NCBI GenBank assembly: GCA_016717855.1
Contig: JADKEV010000001.1
Location: 357,176 to 421,175, forward strand
Length of the DNA stretch: 64,000 bases
Origin: Betaproteobacteria bacterium
Lineage (GTDB): Bacteria > Pseudomonadota > Gammaproteobacteria > Burkholderiales > Casimicrobiaceae
Direction: 5' to 3'
Shown one piece after another: positions 9,072-20,300 of the stretch. Below the pieces are notes generated by a model. It was not told where the DNA came from. It saw nothing but the letters and a program-made list of their open reading frames with translations, and ran no database searches. Positions within the stretch are counted from its first letter, which is position 1, and each line of letters begins with the position of its first letter. Position numbers and translations under genes: made by a program.

Positions 9072-9102
9072 AAGGCCGCTCCGGGCAACCGGCAGCGGCC
9101 TT
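9072..9102. terminator. Probable bidirectional terminator between hydrolase and psiF
   Basis: AAGGCCGCT (9072-9080) pairs with AGCGGCCTT (9094-9102) as a 9-bp GC-rich stem. The loop itself contains CCGG/CCGG. On the minus strand the stem is followed by GGCTTTT, so termination of psiF is the better supported direction. Confidence 0.6.
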
Positions 9103-9235
9103 GTCATCCGCGGCGCGCCGGAAGTGGCGCGAGGCGATGGCCTGACACATCGTCTCCCGCGCTCCCTCCGGCAACACTGGCGGCACATACGCGGCGCGCG
9201 CCGCGCCTGGCCGCCGCCCGCCGCGGCACTGCCTG

Positions 9236-9502
9236 CTACGACTTCTTCTGCATCGCCACCTTCTTGACTTCGGCGTCCTTGGTCGCGGCGTCCTTCGCCG
9301 GGCCGGCCGTCGCCGCGTCCGTCGCGGCCGGTTTGCCGGACAGGCAAGCGCTCATGAACTGCCGGCGCTCGTCGCCCTTCTTGCCTTTGGCCTTGACGTT
9401 GCAGTCCTTCATCCGCGTCTGCTGCGAATGCTCCGCAGCGAACGCGGGCGACGCGCCCAGGGCAAACGCCCCGAGCGCCGCCAGCGCAATCAGCTTCTTC
9501 AT
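9236..9502 (-). CDS. psiF: PsiF family protein
   Basis: Predicted 88-residue small exported protein. The signal peptide MKKLIALAALGAFALG ends near AFA. The mature part has the PsiF signature (QQTRMKDCN, KKGDERRQFMSACLSG) with its two conserved cysteines, followed by an Ala/Lys-rich tail. PsiF was described as phosphate-starvation inducible in E. coli; its molecular role is unknown. The ATG at 9500-9502 is preferred over an upstream TTG because AGGAGG (complement of 9510-9515) sits at ideal distance. A stable GAAA-loop hairpin lies in the presumed leader. Confidence 0.85.
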   Translation of the reverse strand: MKKLIALAALGAFALGASPAFAAEHSQQTRMKDCNVKAKGKKGDERRQFMSACLSGKPAATDAATAGPAKDAATKDAEVKKVAMQKKS

Positions 9503-9985
9503 GGACAACCTCCTTTCTACAAATGATGGTTCAAGTTCCTCCGGCAGCGTTTCCGCTGCCGCCGCTTGTGGCCCGGCGCCACGATGCAGCTATCCTTCCG
9601 CGCGCGCATCGGGGTCGGTGCCGGTCGCTCCGGGGCACCCGCATTGACTTCCACTTCTTCCTGGGCCCGGCCCCCGAACGGCTTGCTGCTGCGCTTCGCG
9701 CACGTCTGGTCGCGCGGGCGCACTGTTGCCTGTCGAGTGCCGCCGGGTGGTCATGAAGCGGTACCGCACCGCCGGGTTCGACGATGCAACGATAGTGGAA
9801 CGACGCTCGCGGCGCCCCACCTGTATGCGCGGGACGCGAGCGTGCCGATGACGAGAAGATGATTCGGGAAAGTGCGGCGGCGGGCTCGGTTCGTCAGGGC
9901 GCGAACGTCGTCCCGCAGTGCGCATTCAGGAAAGCGCGGATATCGGTCCACGTCTCGCGGCCGGGACTGCCGCCGACGGCAATCA
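9503..9985. other. Intergenic region between psiF and the toxin-antitoxin pair
   Basis: This is 483 bases without a convincing gene. It holds the psiF leader with its ribosome-binding site and hairpin. Several short open frames cross it on both strands, but none has family features or a good ribosome-binding site. A promoter for the toxin-antitoxin pair must lie in its right part, though none is clear by eye. Confidence 0.5.
9542..9561 (-). promoter_or_regulatory. Hairpin with GAAA tetraloop in the psiF leader
   Basis: CGGCAGCG (9542-9549) and CGCTGCCG (9554-9561) form a perfect 8-bp stem. On the minus (psiF) strand the loop reads GAAA, a GNRA tetraloop. It lies 40-60 bases upstream of the psiF start and has no following T run, so it looks more like a leader structure than a terminator. 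Confidence 0.4.
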
Positions 9986-10210
9986 TTGAATCTCGATCCA
10001 CAATTGCTCAGCACCGCCAGGCGACTGGCGGCTTCGCGCTCGGTTGCGCTCGGAGACATCATTTCCGAACTGGCAAACATGGGCCTGGAGGCACAAAGCC
10101 GGGCGGAACGCCAGAGTTCGACGAAACGCAAGAGTGGCTTTCCGGTATTCGAGCCGGGCAAGGGCGCCGCGATGATCGGGCTGGACGACGTCAAGCAGGA
10201 AGAGGATTGA
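9986..10210 (+). CDS. Antitoxin-like protein, VapB type
   Basis: Predicted 74-residue protein: LNLDPQLLSTARRLAASRSVALGDIISELANMGLEA, then a charged tail ending DDVKQEED. This is the ribbon-helix-helix-style N-terminus seen in VapB antitoxins that precede PIN toxins. Relatives usually begin M-R-T-T-L-x-L-D. Here the only in-frame start is TTG at 9986, so either TTG is used or an indel hides the original ATG. It overlaps the downstream PIN gene by 4 bp (TTGA). The expected role is to bind and neutralise the toxin and to repress the pair's promoter. Confidence 0.6.
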   Translation: MNLDPQLLSTARRLAASRSVALGDIISELANMGLEAQSRAERQSSTKRKSGFPVFEPGKGAAMIGLDDVKQEED

Positions 10211-10689
10211 CGGCCGCGCGATCGGTCATCGTGCAGAAGGCTTCGCCGACGACCCATCTGCTCGACGTCAACGTCCTGATCGCGCTCGCCTGGCCGATTC
10301 ACGTGCACCACCCCATTGCGCATGCATGGTTTGAGAGGATGGGGCATCTGTCGTGGGCGACCTGCCCGCTGACGCAGTTGGCATTTGTTCGCATTTCATC
10401 CAACCCTCGCATCATTTCGACAGCGGTCAGTCCGCGTGCCGCCGTGCAGGCCTTGCGCGAAATGGCCGGGTTACCGGGCCACGTGTTCTGGGCTGATGAC
10501 TTGCAAGTCAATGATCTGGCCAGCTTTGCCGGCAGCGCGCTGGTCGGTCATCGCCAGGTTGCCGACGCGTATCTCATCGAATTGGCGCGACACCACAAGG
10601 GAAAGGTAGCCACGCTTGATGGCGGAGTGGCAGATCTGTTGCCGCAGGGGGAACGGGCCAGATACGTTGTGCACATTGGCGCCGCATAG
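10207..10689 (+). CDS. PIN-domain ribonuclease toxin, VapC family
   Basis: Predicted 160-residue PIN-domain protein. It has LLDVNVLIALAWP with the first catalytic Asp (Asp20 from the TTG start), AHAWFERMG, the middle acidic/aromatic region WADDLQVND, and DAYLIELARHHKGKVATLDGG with the C-terminal acidic residues. Length and order match VapC toxins that cleave tRNA or rRNA when freed from antitoxin. The TTG at 10207 overlaps the antitoxin stop; GTG at 10231 is an alternative. The gene stands alone with its antitoxin, as expected for a type II toxin-antitoxin module. Confidence 0.8.
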   Translation: MTAARSVIVQKASPTTHLLDVNVLIALAWPIHVHHPIAHAWFERMGHLSWATCPLTQLAFVRISSNPRIISTAVSPRAAVQALREMAGLPGHVFWADDLQVNDLASFAGSALVGHRQVADAYLIELARHHKGKVATLDGGVADLLPQGERARYVVHIGAA

Positions 10690-10780
10690 CGGGCATCCGG
10701 TGCTGAGGTTCATTGCTGAATTAATAAGGCTCGCAAGGACGCCTTCAGCCAGGCTCCGCATCCGTCCGGTCGCGGCGAGA

Positions 10781-11383
10781 TCAGCGCCAGCTTCCCTGCC
10801 GTTTCACGACCTCAAAAAACGGCTGCGGTCCCCAATCCTGCAGGCGCACCACGTCGGGATCGGGCTTGAAGACAAATCTCCCAGACCCTTCGATCGGACA
10901 GGTGTCCCAGCCGCCTGTGACCTCGCCGCGAATGGATATGTACAGGCACCAGTCGTACCCGCAACGGCCGTCATCCATCATCGGCAGGTTGCTTGGGCGC
11001 GTCACCCGTCCACAGAACCGGCGATCGAAGTCCAGCGAATTCACCATCAGGAAATCATGGAACTTGTATCGAACTTCCCAGACATCGCTAGCCAGTACTT
11101 CGCCCCCGGGCCGACTGGACGTGCGCAGCGTGCCATCAACCATCAGGGCGCTGCCTGGTGGTCGTCGGGCGGATTCGACCCGATACTGTGGATACGCGCC
11201 TGACCTGACGCGGTAGACTGCCGGATCGATTGGTTTCTCTCCTGAACCGTACTTTTGCGCGCCGTCGGGTTGAACTCCAACAGTTTCCAGCATGGGATAA
11301 CAGCCTCCGACTATCAACACGACTACTGCGGCACCGTACCGAACACCACTCTTGAGCAAGGCGAATGCGCCCATCATCGGCAC
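10781..11383 (-). CDS. Putative lipoprotein, candidate immunity partner of the RHS protein
   Basis: Predicted 200-residue protein of unrecognised family. The N-terminus MPMMGAFALLKSGVRYG is followed by a hydrophobic stretch and the lipobox-like LIVGGC (Cys near residue 28), suggesting a lipid-anchored periplasmic protein. The remainder is soluble, with four more cysteines in the second half (RFCGRV, RCGYDWC, DTCPIEG). Its start overlaps the 3' end of the giant RHS gene by 10 bp, so the two are co-translated. In RHS and T6SS lipase-effector loci the gene directly after the effector usually encodes the immunity protein, and those against lipases are often periplasmic lipoproteins. That role is inferred from position only. 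Confidence 0.6.
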   Translation of the reverse strand: MPMMGAFALLKSGVRYGAAVVVLIVGGCYPMLETVGVQPDGAQKYGSGEKPIDPAVYRVRSGAYPQYRVESARRPPGSALMVDGTLRTSSRPGGEVLASDVWEVRYKFHDFLMVNSLDFDRRFCGRVTRPSNLPMMDDGRCGYDWCLYISIRGEVTGGWDTCPIEGSGRFVFKPDPDVVRLQDWGPQPFFEVVKRQGSWR

Positions 11384-14300
11384 TCCCTGTCATACGCAAT
11401 CATTGCGTGGGTAAGTAGAGGCAGGGTGCACATGCGCCCCGATGGATTGGTCAATCGCCCAATCCAAAACAAGCTAACCACGTCCCCAGCCGACATCGTC
11501 GTAAGCACGCGTGGTGGTTGCGAGCTGCCCGCGCCTGGCGCGAATACATACCCGCGCGATGCCAGGCCATTGCCAACAAGGTATGCAACTGTCACCCCGC
11601 CAAGACTATGGCCAGTCACCGAGAGGCCCATACTGCCGCTTCTCATCCAGTCTCCCACGGTCGCAGATGGCATCCCCTTCGCCTCCAGCACCAGGTCCAC
11701 TGTGTCGAATGGAAGGCCTGCGAAGCCCCGATTCCCGAAGCCGACGATAATTCGATCCGCAGATGCACTTCCGAGCACCCGGTTGGTCACATAACGACTT
11801 CCGGTCGGGACACCGTCCGCGACTTGCTGTGGCGTGCCGTCATCGTCGATGGTCTTGGTGGTCAGCCCTTCGTTGCCGAGCATGGACAACGCCATCAGCG
11901 CCGTATCGAACAGGCGAGGATCGATCTTGTACCGGCCAAGAAGCTCTGCTTCGGCGTATGCCACCGCCTGTTGGTAGCCCAAATACATCAATCGCTGGCC
12001 CAGGTCACTGAGGTTCCCGGCAGCAATCTCTCCCAAGATGGACGAGGCCTGTTCGATTGGATTGCCGAACAAGGTCCCGCCAGAAATGTACCCGCCAATC
12101 GCGCCCATGACCGCACCCCAAACCGCGCTCTCGACGTTTCCTCCCTGTATTCCTCCCGATGCAAATCCCGCAGCGGACCCGCCAATGGCATTTGCCGCGG
12201 CCACCGAGTAGCCGGCACCAGCCGCCCATGCAGAAACAAAGTCGTAGGTGTAAAACGCCGCCACCGCTGCACCCACCATCCGCACATACGGATTCGCCGC
12301 CACGCGGTCCGCATACTTCCGCGTCAGCCAGCCGCCGGCCAGGTCGCCGTGCAGGAACTGCATCTGCGCCGTGCTCTTGTGGATGAACCCGCTCAGCCAG
12401 CTATGCCCGCTCGGATCCGTGAGGCTCAGCGGGTTGTTCAACACATACGCATACCGGTTGTAATTCTGACTGTTTGTCGCCTCCTGCACAACCGGGTCGG
12501 CCTGCAGGAACCGCCCCGCCGCCGGATCGAACACCCGCCCGTTCATGTGGATCAGCCGCACCTCCGCGAGGTGCTCGTGCCCGGTGTAGCCCCGCTCCTC
12601 CGCATACGGCTCCCCGGTGGCCAGTCCCGGGTTGGTCCGCTGGCCCCAGGGGTCATAGGTGAAGGTCTGCTTCAGCGCGCCCGCCTCGCCAGTGATGGCG
12701 ACGACGCTGCCCAGGTGGTCCTTGTGCCAGTAGCGCAGGCTCTTCGCCTGCTCCGGCGGGAGCGCGGGCAGGCCGGTGGGCGCGGAGCGCAGCGTGACGA
12801 CGCCGGCGATGCCTTCCGGCGTGTGGACGTAGTGCCGCTGCTCGAGCACGCTGTCGGCCTGGCGGGTGTGTTCCTCGTAGGCGCCGAGGTAGTAGGTCAG
12901 CCCGTTGACGGAGGACACTTCCTTGATCCGCGCGTGGCCGGCGTCGTGCTGGTAGGCGAGGGTCGCGCCATTGGCGGTATCGACGATCTGCGCCGGCGAA
13001 TTGAAGGGCGTATACGCCAGCGACCGACCGCTCCAGAGCGTGGCGTTGCCGTTGCCGTCGTGCTGGTATTGGCTGCCCGCACAGGCCGGACTCGCCGCAG
13101 CGCCGATCGCGCACAGCCGGTGCGTGCCCGGCACGTAACCGTAGTAGCCCGTCCCGCTCTTCCAGGTGAGGTTGCCCGTCGCGTCGTACTGGGCGATGGC
13201 GTTCGCCGCACTGGCGATCCCGGCGGCCGTCGGCGCCGCGGCAGTGAGGCGATTGAGGACGTCGTAGCCGTAGTACTGGTCGGCCTGGCCGGCAGCCGGG
13301 TCGTAGCGACGGGTGAGATTCCCGATCAGGTCGAAGCCGGAGCTGGCGCCCTGGATCGCGGCGCCGGCCGCGCTGGTTGCAATGCCGGCCAATCGCCCGA
13401 ACGCATCGTAGTTCCGCGTCGTGGTCGCGCCGCCGACCAGCATGGTGGCGATCTGCCCGTCCTTGTACCGGCTGCTCGCCTGCCAATGCACCACCGCCCC
13501 GGCCGTCTCGCTTACCTGATCGAGCTGCCCGGTCCACGCGGCGTAGCGATGCCGGACCGCGTAGCCGCTAGGATAGGCCAGCGTGTCGACGCGGCCATTG
13601 GCGTCGAAAGCAGAGCGGCTGGCGTAGGACCTGCTGCCGCCGGGTTCGAGCAGCGTGGATACCGCCTGCAGCACCCGCCCCTGATCGTCGTGGAACGTGC
13701 GCCGCTGGACCGGCAGCGTGACACCGCCATGGGTCAACGGCAACAGTGAACCCGGCGTGACGCCGCCGCGGTTGACGCTGTTGCTGCGCACTTCGCACAG
13801 CTTGCCCAACGCCTTGTTGCAGGCGCCGGCGCCGGGTGCGTCGCCGGCGTGGGCGTCGTGCGTCCACACCGTCACGAACGGCAGCGTGCTCTCGCTGCCC
13901 GGATGCTCGCGGCGCTCGATCATGCGGCCGAGCGAATCGTAGTGGTGCCTGGTCACCTGGCCCTTGCCGTCGGTCTGGCGCACCAGTTCGCCGGCGCCGT
14001 TGTATTCGTAGGTCCAGTTCCCGCTGTCCGGGCTGATGAGCGCCAGCTTCCGGCCGCGGCGGTCGTAGGCCAGCGCCTCGCTCAACGTCGAGGACGCCAG
14101 CGGCGTCACCTGCAGCAGGTTGTCGTGCGCGTCGTAGCGGTAGGTCGTCACGCCGCCCGCGGAATCGCTGACCTGCGCGAGCTGGCCCCTGCCGTTCTGC
14201 GTCCGAGTCGCCGCCTGATTGCGCGCCGCGGGCGCCGATGTGGCATTGATCGGCGTCCCCAACGGGTTGGCGCCACCGGTGCCAGTCTGGCAATCCAGGC

Positions 14301-17300
14301 CGGGATCGGGATGGCGCGTGGTCGTCACCGACAATCCGTTGTAGCGCGTGCACACGACGCCGCCGGCATCGGGCGCCTCCTTGACCACGCGGCCGATGGT
14401 GTCGTAGCCAAGCGTGGTCGTCACGACGCCGTTCGCGGCCGGGCGCTTGAGATTCTGCCTGCGGCCCAACGCATCGTAGTCGGCGCCGGCGTCCGCCCAG
14501 GTTCCGCTGGCAAACGCCTTGCTCTCGCGGCGCAGTTCGCGCTGCAGGATGTCGTAGTAAACATGGCTGGCGGCGCCGCCGGATTGCAGGGTGCGCGTTC
14601 GGTATTGCTCGAAGGTGCGCAGGCAGTTTGGCGCGGTGGACGCGGCGCACCGCGCGACGGCGTTCACGCCCTCCAGCGGCGACCAGGTCTGGTTGAGCCG
14701 GTTGCCGGCGGCGTCGGTTACAGTCTCCAGGAACTTGCGGCCGAAGCCGTCGTAGCTGCTGGTGGTGAGCATGCCGTTGGGACCGCGCACCCCAAGCGGG
14801 ACGCCCAGGCGGCTATCGAAGGTCCGCGCTTCGCTGTGGCCCATCGCGTTCCTGACCAGCAGCGGAAAGCGGCCGTAGCTCTGCCGCGCGCCGGAGGCTT
14901 CAAAGCAATCGCTGGCAGGGGCATTCGCATTGGTGTCGAAGCAGGTGCTGGACTTCCGGCTCTTGTCCACGAGCGCGACGTTGTACCCTGCGGCGTCGGC
15001 GGCCCGATCCTTGTACGAGACCGTTGTCGAGACTCGATTGCCGTACTGGTCGTACGTGTAGGCGGTTCTCTGCCACAAGAGCGCGAGGGGCTGGCCGTTT
15101 TCCAGGCTGGCGATCGGCTTCGTCTCCTCGTCGGGCTCGATGGTTTCGCTGCAAAGCACGCCCGCCACGCCGCCCGTGCACGCCACGCCCGCCACGCCGT
15201 GATAGCCGAATGCGGACTTGCGCGTGAGTGCTCCCGTCGGTCCGTTGCTGGTGACCTGAGCGCGCAACAGGCGGCCGAGCAGCCAGTTGGCCGTGTCGTT
15301 GTTGTATGTGTTCACGGTCTGCTTCGTATAGCCGTCGCCGGGATCGAGCGAGGACTGCAGCGGGTTCCCAAAGGCGTCGATCGACGCCAGAGACGAGGCG
15401 GTCGTCACCGTGGGCAGCGCCGCGCCCGCGGCTTGCGCCGTGCCCGGCTCCCAGCTCTCCTTCACCGTCTGCGTCACATGGACCTGTTTCGCCACAAGCT
15501 GCGCATTGTCGGTGCTGGCGCACACCACGCCGCCCGCCGCACCGCAGGTGGTCGAATCGCGCACCGCCCAGGTCGTGGTGGTCCGGGCGACCAGCCGCAG
15601 TTGCCCGCCGAGCAGCACCTGGCCGCCATTGAACGAGACCCGGTCGGCGATGTTTGCCGCATAGGGCGGCAATGTCGTCGGCGCGTACCTGCGCTCGACG
15701 ACCGGGCGCCCGACCAGCGGCCATTGCGCCGCCTGAGCTGGCCGCCGGCACCCGCTGGTACTCCGCCTCCGTGACGATCCCGCTGTCGTCCCGCACCCGG
15801 CGCTTCTTGAAGCCATGCAGTCCGCGCCCGTCGGTGCGCCCGGTCAACTCTTCGTAGAAATAGCTGGTCGTGAACAGGCCGCCGATCCCGTTGTCGGCCT
15901 GCGTCTGCCGGACGACGTACAGCGGCGACTGGATGTCGATCTCACGCGCCGCCGCGCTCGCGCCGGCGCCCCTGGCGTAGACGGCGGGATCGGTCAGCGG
16001 CGCGTACGCCAACTGCGTGGCGGCGCCCAGGCCGTTGACGATGCGCACGATCTGGTCGCCCGCGCGCTGCGTGATCCCGACCGACCAGGTCCCGGCGTTG
16101 GGCCGGCGATGCAGGATGTCGGTGCGCCCGTCGCCGTTCAGGTCGCCGATCATGAATTTCCTGTCGGTGTCGGAGACCGGTACGCTGCTGGCCCAGTTGT
16201 CGCACGCAAAGTCGATGCCGGTCGACAGGCAGACCCGGAACTGCCCGCCGCCGGAGTAGGTGGCCATGTCCGAGCGGCCGTCGCCGTTGAAATCCCCGAA
16301 CAGCGTGTCTTCCGTTTCCGCGTCGATGCCATTCCAGGTCCGGCAGCGGCGTCCGTAGTCGGGACTCGCCGGATCGTCGCTGCGCCGCTGGAAGGCGCCG
16401 TCGCCGGTCGAGAGGCAGACCCGCCACTGGCCCGCGAACGCCCGGTACGCCATGTCGGCGAGGCCGTCGCCGTTGAAGTCCAGTATTGCCGCCTTGTACA
16501 GCGGCCCCGAAATGCCTTGCGTCCAGGCCGTGGCGGCCGGGCAATCGAAGCCGTTCGCCGGCGCGCCCGGCGTGGTGAAGCGGGAGAAGCAGATCTTCCA
16601 CTGGTCGTTGTTCTCGTCGGTCAGCTGCCGCTGCGCGAGGTCGGCGCGCCCGTCGCCGTTGAAGTCTCCCGGCAGCACGTGCTCCGCGGTACCGTCGAAC
16701 TCGCCATTGGGGCCCGGCACCGCGGCCTGGCAGACGAAGGTCGCGTCGGCGCGGGCCAGGCACGCGTCCCAGGTCCGGTCGTTGTTGTAGAACAGCAGGT
16801 CGATGCGGCCATCGCCGTTGAGGTCCGCCTGGAGCCGGACCTTGTCGCTGCGTGGGGGAATTCCTGCCGTCGTAGCGCACGGATCGAAGCCGTTGCCCTG
16901 GGCATTGACCGGGCAGGCGACCACGATGCCGTTGTTGGCGTTGATGATCAGCAGGTCCGCCCGGCCGTCGCCGTTGACGTCCGCGTACATCTCGTCGTTG
17001 TTCGCGTCGTATGCCGACGGCGGATACGAGTAACCCCAGTTGGCGCAACTCCATGCCCCGCGGTGGTCGGCGAGGCAAACGTGGGCGGCGCCGCTGCCGG
17101 CATTGTGGCTGGTCTGCGCAATCAGGTCGGTGCGGCCGTCGCCGTTGACGTCGACCGCGTGGAAGCGGTCCGACACGATGGTCGTCGACGTGACAGGGTT
17201 GCCGCCGGCATCGGCCGGCGCGCTCCAGCTCTTCGGCGCCTCATTCCACTGGAAGGTCGTGGCCGGCAGGCAGACGCCATCGGCGCCGCACTGCCGCACC

Positions 17301-20300
17301 GCGGTCAGGCGGCTGGTGCCGGCCGCCGTGGAGCTCGCTTCGTAATCCAGGTTCCAGGTGCCGACCGCCGACCCGTTCCCGCACGCGACGCGGCCCGCGT
17401 CAGTGACGTCGGCCTGGGTCTTGATCGTGCGCAACCGCCGGGTCAGCGCGCCCTGGCCCGCGCCGGCATCGAAGAACGTCTGCGCGCCGCCGGGCACGTC
17501 GTACTGGAAGCACGCTTCGTTGAAGCGGCCGGCCGTGTTTTCCGCGACACCGCTGCCGTAATAGCGGATGCGGGTCGGCCAGTGCTGGACGGCCGGGAAG
17601 GCGCCGAACGGCGCCGGCAGGCTCGCCAGCGACGACGTGGCCGGCGAGAACGACGCCAGGACCACCGGACTCGCCGCGCCGGAGTCGTCGCCGTCGCCGT
17701 CGTCGTAGTCGATGGTCAGGTAGTTGCCGTGCCGGTCGCTGACGCGATCCAGCGCCCACAGCTTGGCCGTGTTGGAGCGGTTCACCAGCCCCTGCGTATC
17801 CAGGGTCTGCAAGTATCCGCGGCTGATGATCCACCAGCGCGCGCCATAGTCCAGCTGCTGGCCGCTCCGTGTCAGCACGCGGAAGCGGTAGGGGCCGACG
17901 AGGTGGTTGGGCAGGACTTCCTGGTAGCTCTCGATCCGGCTGTAGCTCTCGAGCTCGGTCCGGTATTCGATCCGCTGCGCCTGGACGCCGCTGTCCATGA
18001 CCGGCGCGGGCGCGCTCACCGGAACCAGCCGTTGCCCGTCGAGGCAATAGCGGTCGTTGCCGGCCAGCCCCGTCGTAGTTGATGCCCTCCTTGCTGCCAT
18101 CCTGCGCTTCGGTCTGCGCGCAGCGGGTGATGACCGAGAGGCCCGACAGGCTCCAGCCCGGTCCCAGCAATCCGTTGCCGCCCTGGCTGCTGTAGTTGAG
18201 CGCGAGCTGCGGTTGCATGCCCGCGGCGCCTGGCGCGACCTGGATCGGCATCGAGTACGTCGCGGCTCCGGAGTCGGAGACCGACAACGAGCCCGGCGCC
18301 GTGCCGATCGTGGGCGTCGTGTAAGAGCCGGGATAAACGACGTCCGCCGCAGGCGTCGCCGATGCGGGCGCCGCGATTACGGTCACGGCTACGCTCCCGG
18401 TGGCGGATCCGCCCGCGGCACCGTTTTCGGTCGCCTTCACCACCAGCGACGGATACGCCTGCGGCGCCGCCGCCGCCGTGTCCCAGGTCAGCACGTAGGT
18501 GTTGTCGCCGGCCGGCACGTACGGGTCCAGCCGCACGACGGTGACGCCGGCCAGCGGCGCCGCGCCGTTCAGCAATTGCAGTGTCAGCGGATCGCCATCG
18601 GGATCCCTGGCGATCACGGTGATCGTGGCGGTCCCGCCCTGCAGCACCTGTTGCTGGGCGGGCGCGACCGACACGATCGTCGGCGGCGAGTTGACCTGCG
18701 CGACGACGATGGTCACCGGCGCGGAGACCGTGATCCCGCCCACGTTGTCGGTCGCCGTCACGGTCGCCGTGTACGTGCCCGGCTGCGCCGGCGTCCAGCT
18801 CGCGGTGGGCGCCGGGCTCCATGGGTTCGCCTTCGTGGCGTTGGTCGAGGCGCTGCTCCAGCTGGCAACGCCATTGCGCGCCGTGGCGAACGTCGCTTGC
18901 GCCACCCAGCCGTCGGCATCCTGCGCAGTCGCGGTGAACGTCACCGTGCCCCCGACATTGACGTTGGCGGCACTGGCGTTCAAGGTCACGGCCGGCGCGC
19001 CGTTCGTGTTCTTGACCGTGAAAGTAGGCGGCGCGGTGCCGGGGCCGCCGGCGCCGAACGTGACGGTGGCTGCCGCGCCCAGGCTGTCGGTCGCGGTGGC
19101 CGCGACGGTGTAGTTGCCCGGCGCCAGCGGCGCGGTAGTCGCCTCCCACTGTCCACCGCCGAGGCTGGTCAGCGCCTGGGCCGCGCCGTTGAGCCGGAGC
19201 GTGACGCCATTGGCCGGAACGCCGTCGGGATCGGAGACCGCGATGCGCAACGCCACCGCCGGCCGCTGTGCCGCGCTGTAGCCGTACGCGTAGCCTGCGG
19301 CCGGCGTGAGCAGCGCGATCGACGGCGCGGTGTTGATGCGCACGTTGGTGGCGCTGGCGGCGGCGACCGGAAATGCGCCGTAGCGCGCCGTGGCCGTGAG
19401 CGCGTAGGTGCCGTCGGCGACGCCGGCGGTGTTCCACTGCGCGCCGTAGTTCGGTCCGGCCGTGCCGGTGCCGATTACCGTGCTGCCCGTGGCGCCGGCA
19501 AGCGTGTATTGCACGCTGTCGATCGGGCACAGCGCCGTAGGGGTCACCGCCGCACTCAGCGCCACCGCGGTCCCCTGCGTGATCACCGTGTTGCTCGCGA
19601 CCGCGCCGAACGCGATGCCGGCGCCGCAGGGCGACGCAAGATAAGTCTCGATCTGCGCCGCCGTCGAGCGCTGGGCGTTGGCGCCGACCGCGCCGGCAAT
19701 CAGGCTGGCCCCCCGCAGTCCGAACAGGTAGCGGTTGATGAGCAGGCCATCGGTCAGCGCGTCCGCGGCGCTGTTGCCATCGACGTCGAGCACCGGCTTG
19801 ATGGCGCCCAGGTAGCCGCCGACCGTGGGCTGGCCGGCGCCGCCGCGCTGCGCGCCAGGCCCGAGCGCGCCGTTGACGACCGATGCCTCCGCCAGCCCGA
19901 ACAGAAAACGGATCGCCAGCAAGCCGTCGGTCAAGGCGTCCTGCGCCAGGTTGGCGTCGATGTCGAGCGTCACCGGCAGGATGCCGCCCGGGGCCATGGC
20001 CGCCGGCGCGAAGATGGCCGTGATGGCCGCGGACGCACTGACCGTGAAGCGGCAAGTGGACCTGCCGGTGCAGGGCGCGCCCAGCCAGCCGGTGAACACG
20101 TTGCCGGGACCGGGCGTCGCCGTGAGCGTCAGGTCGGTGCTGCCATTGCCATTCGTGTCGAAGTTCGCGTTACAGCTGTTCGCGCAATTGGTGAACTTGG
20201 CCGTCGTCGACTTGCCCGCGGGCACTGTCGCGGAAACCGTGCCGCCGCCCACGACGGTGACGTTCACTGCATAGAGCGCTTTCAGGGCCACGCCACCGTC

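Noticed and set aside
9517..9862. Short open frames on both strands between psiF and the toxin-antitoxin pair
   Set aside because: No conserved motif, no ribosome-binding site, and overlapping frames on both strands with equal merit.
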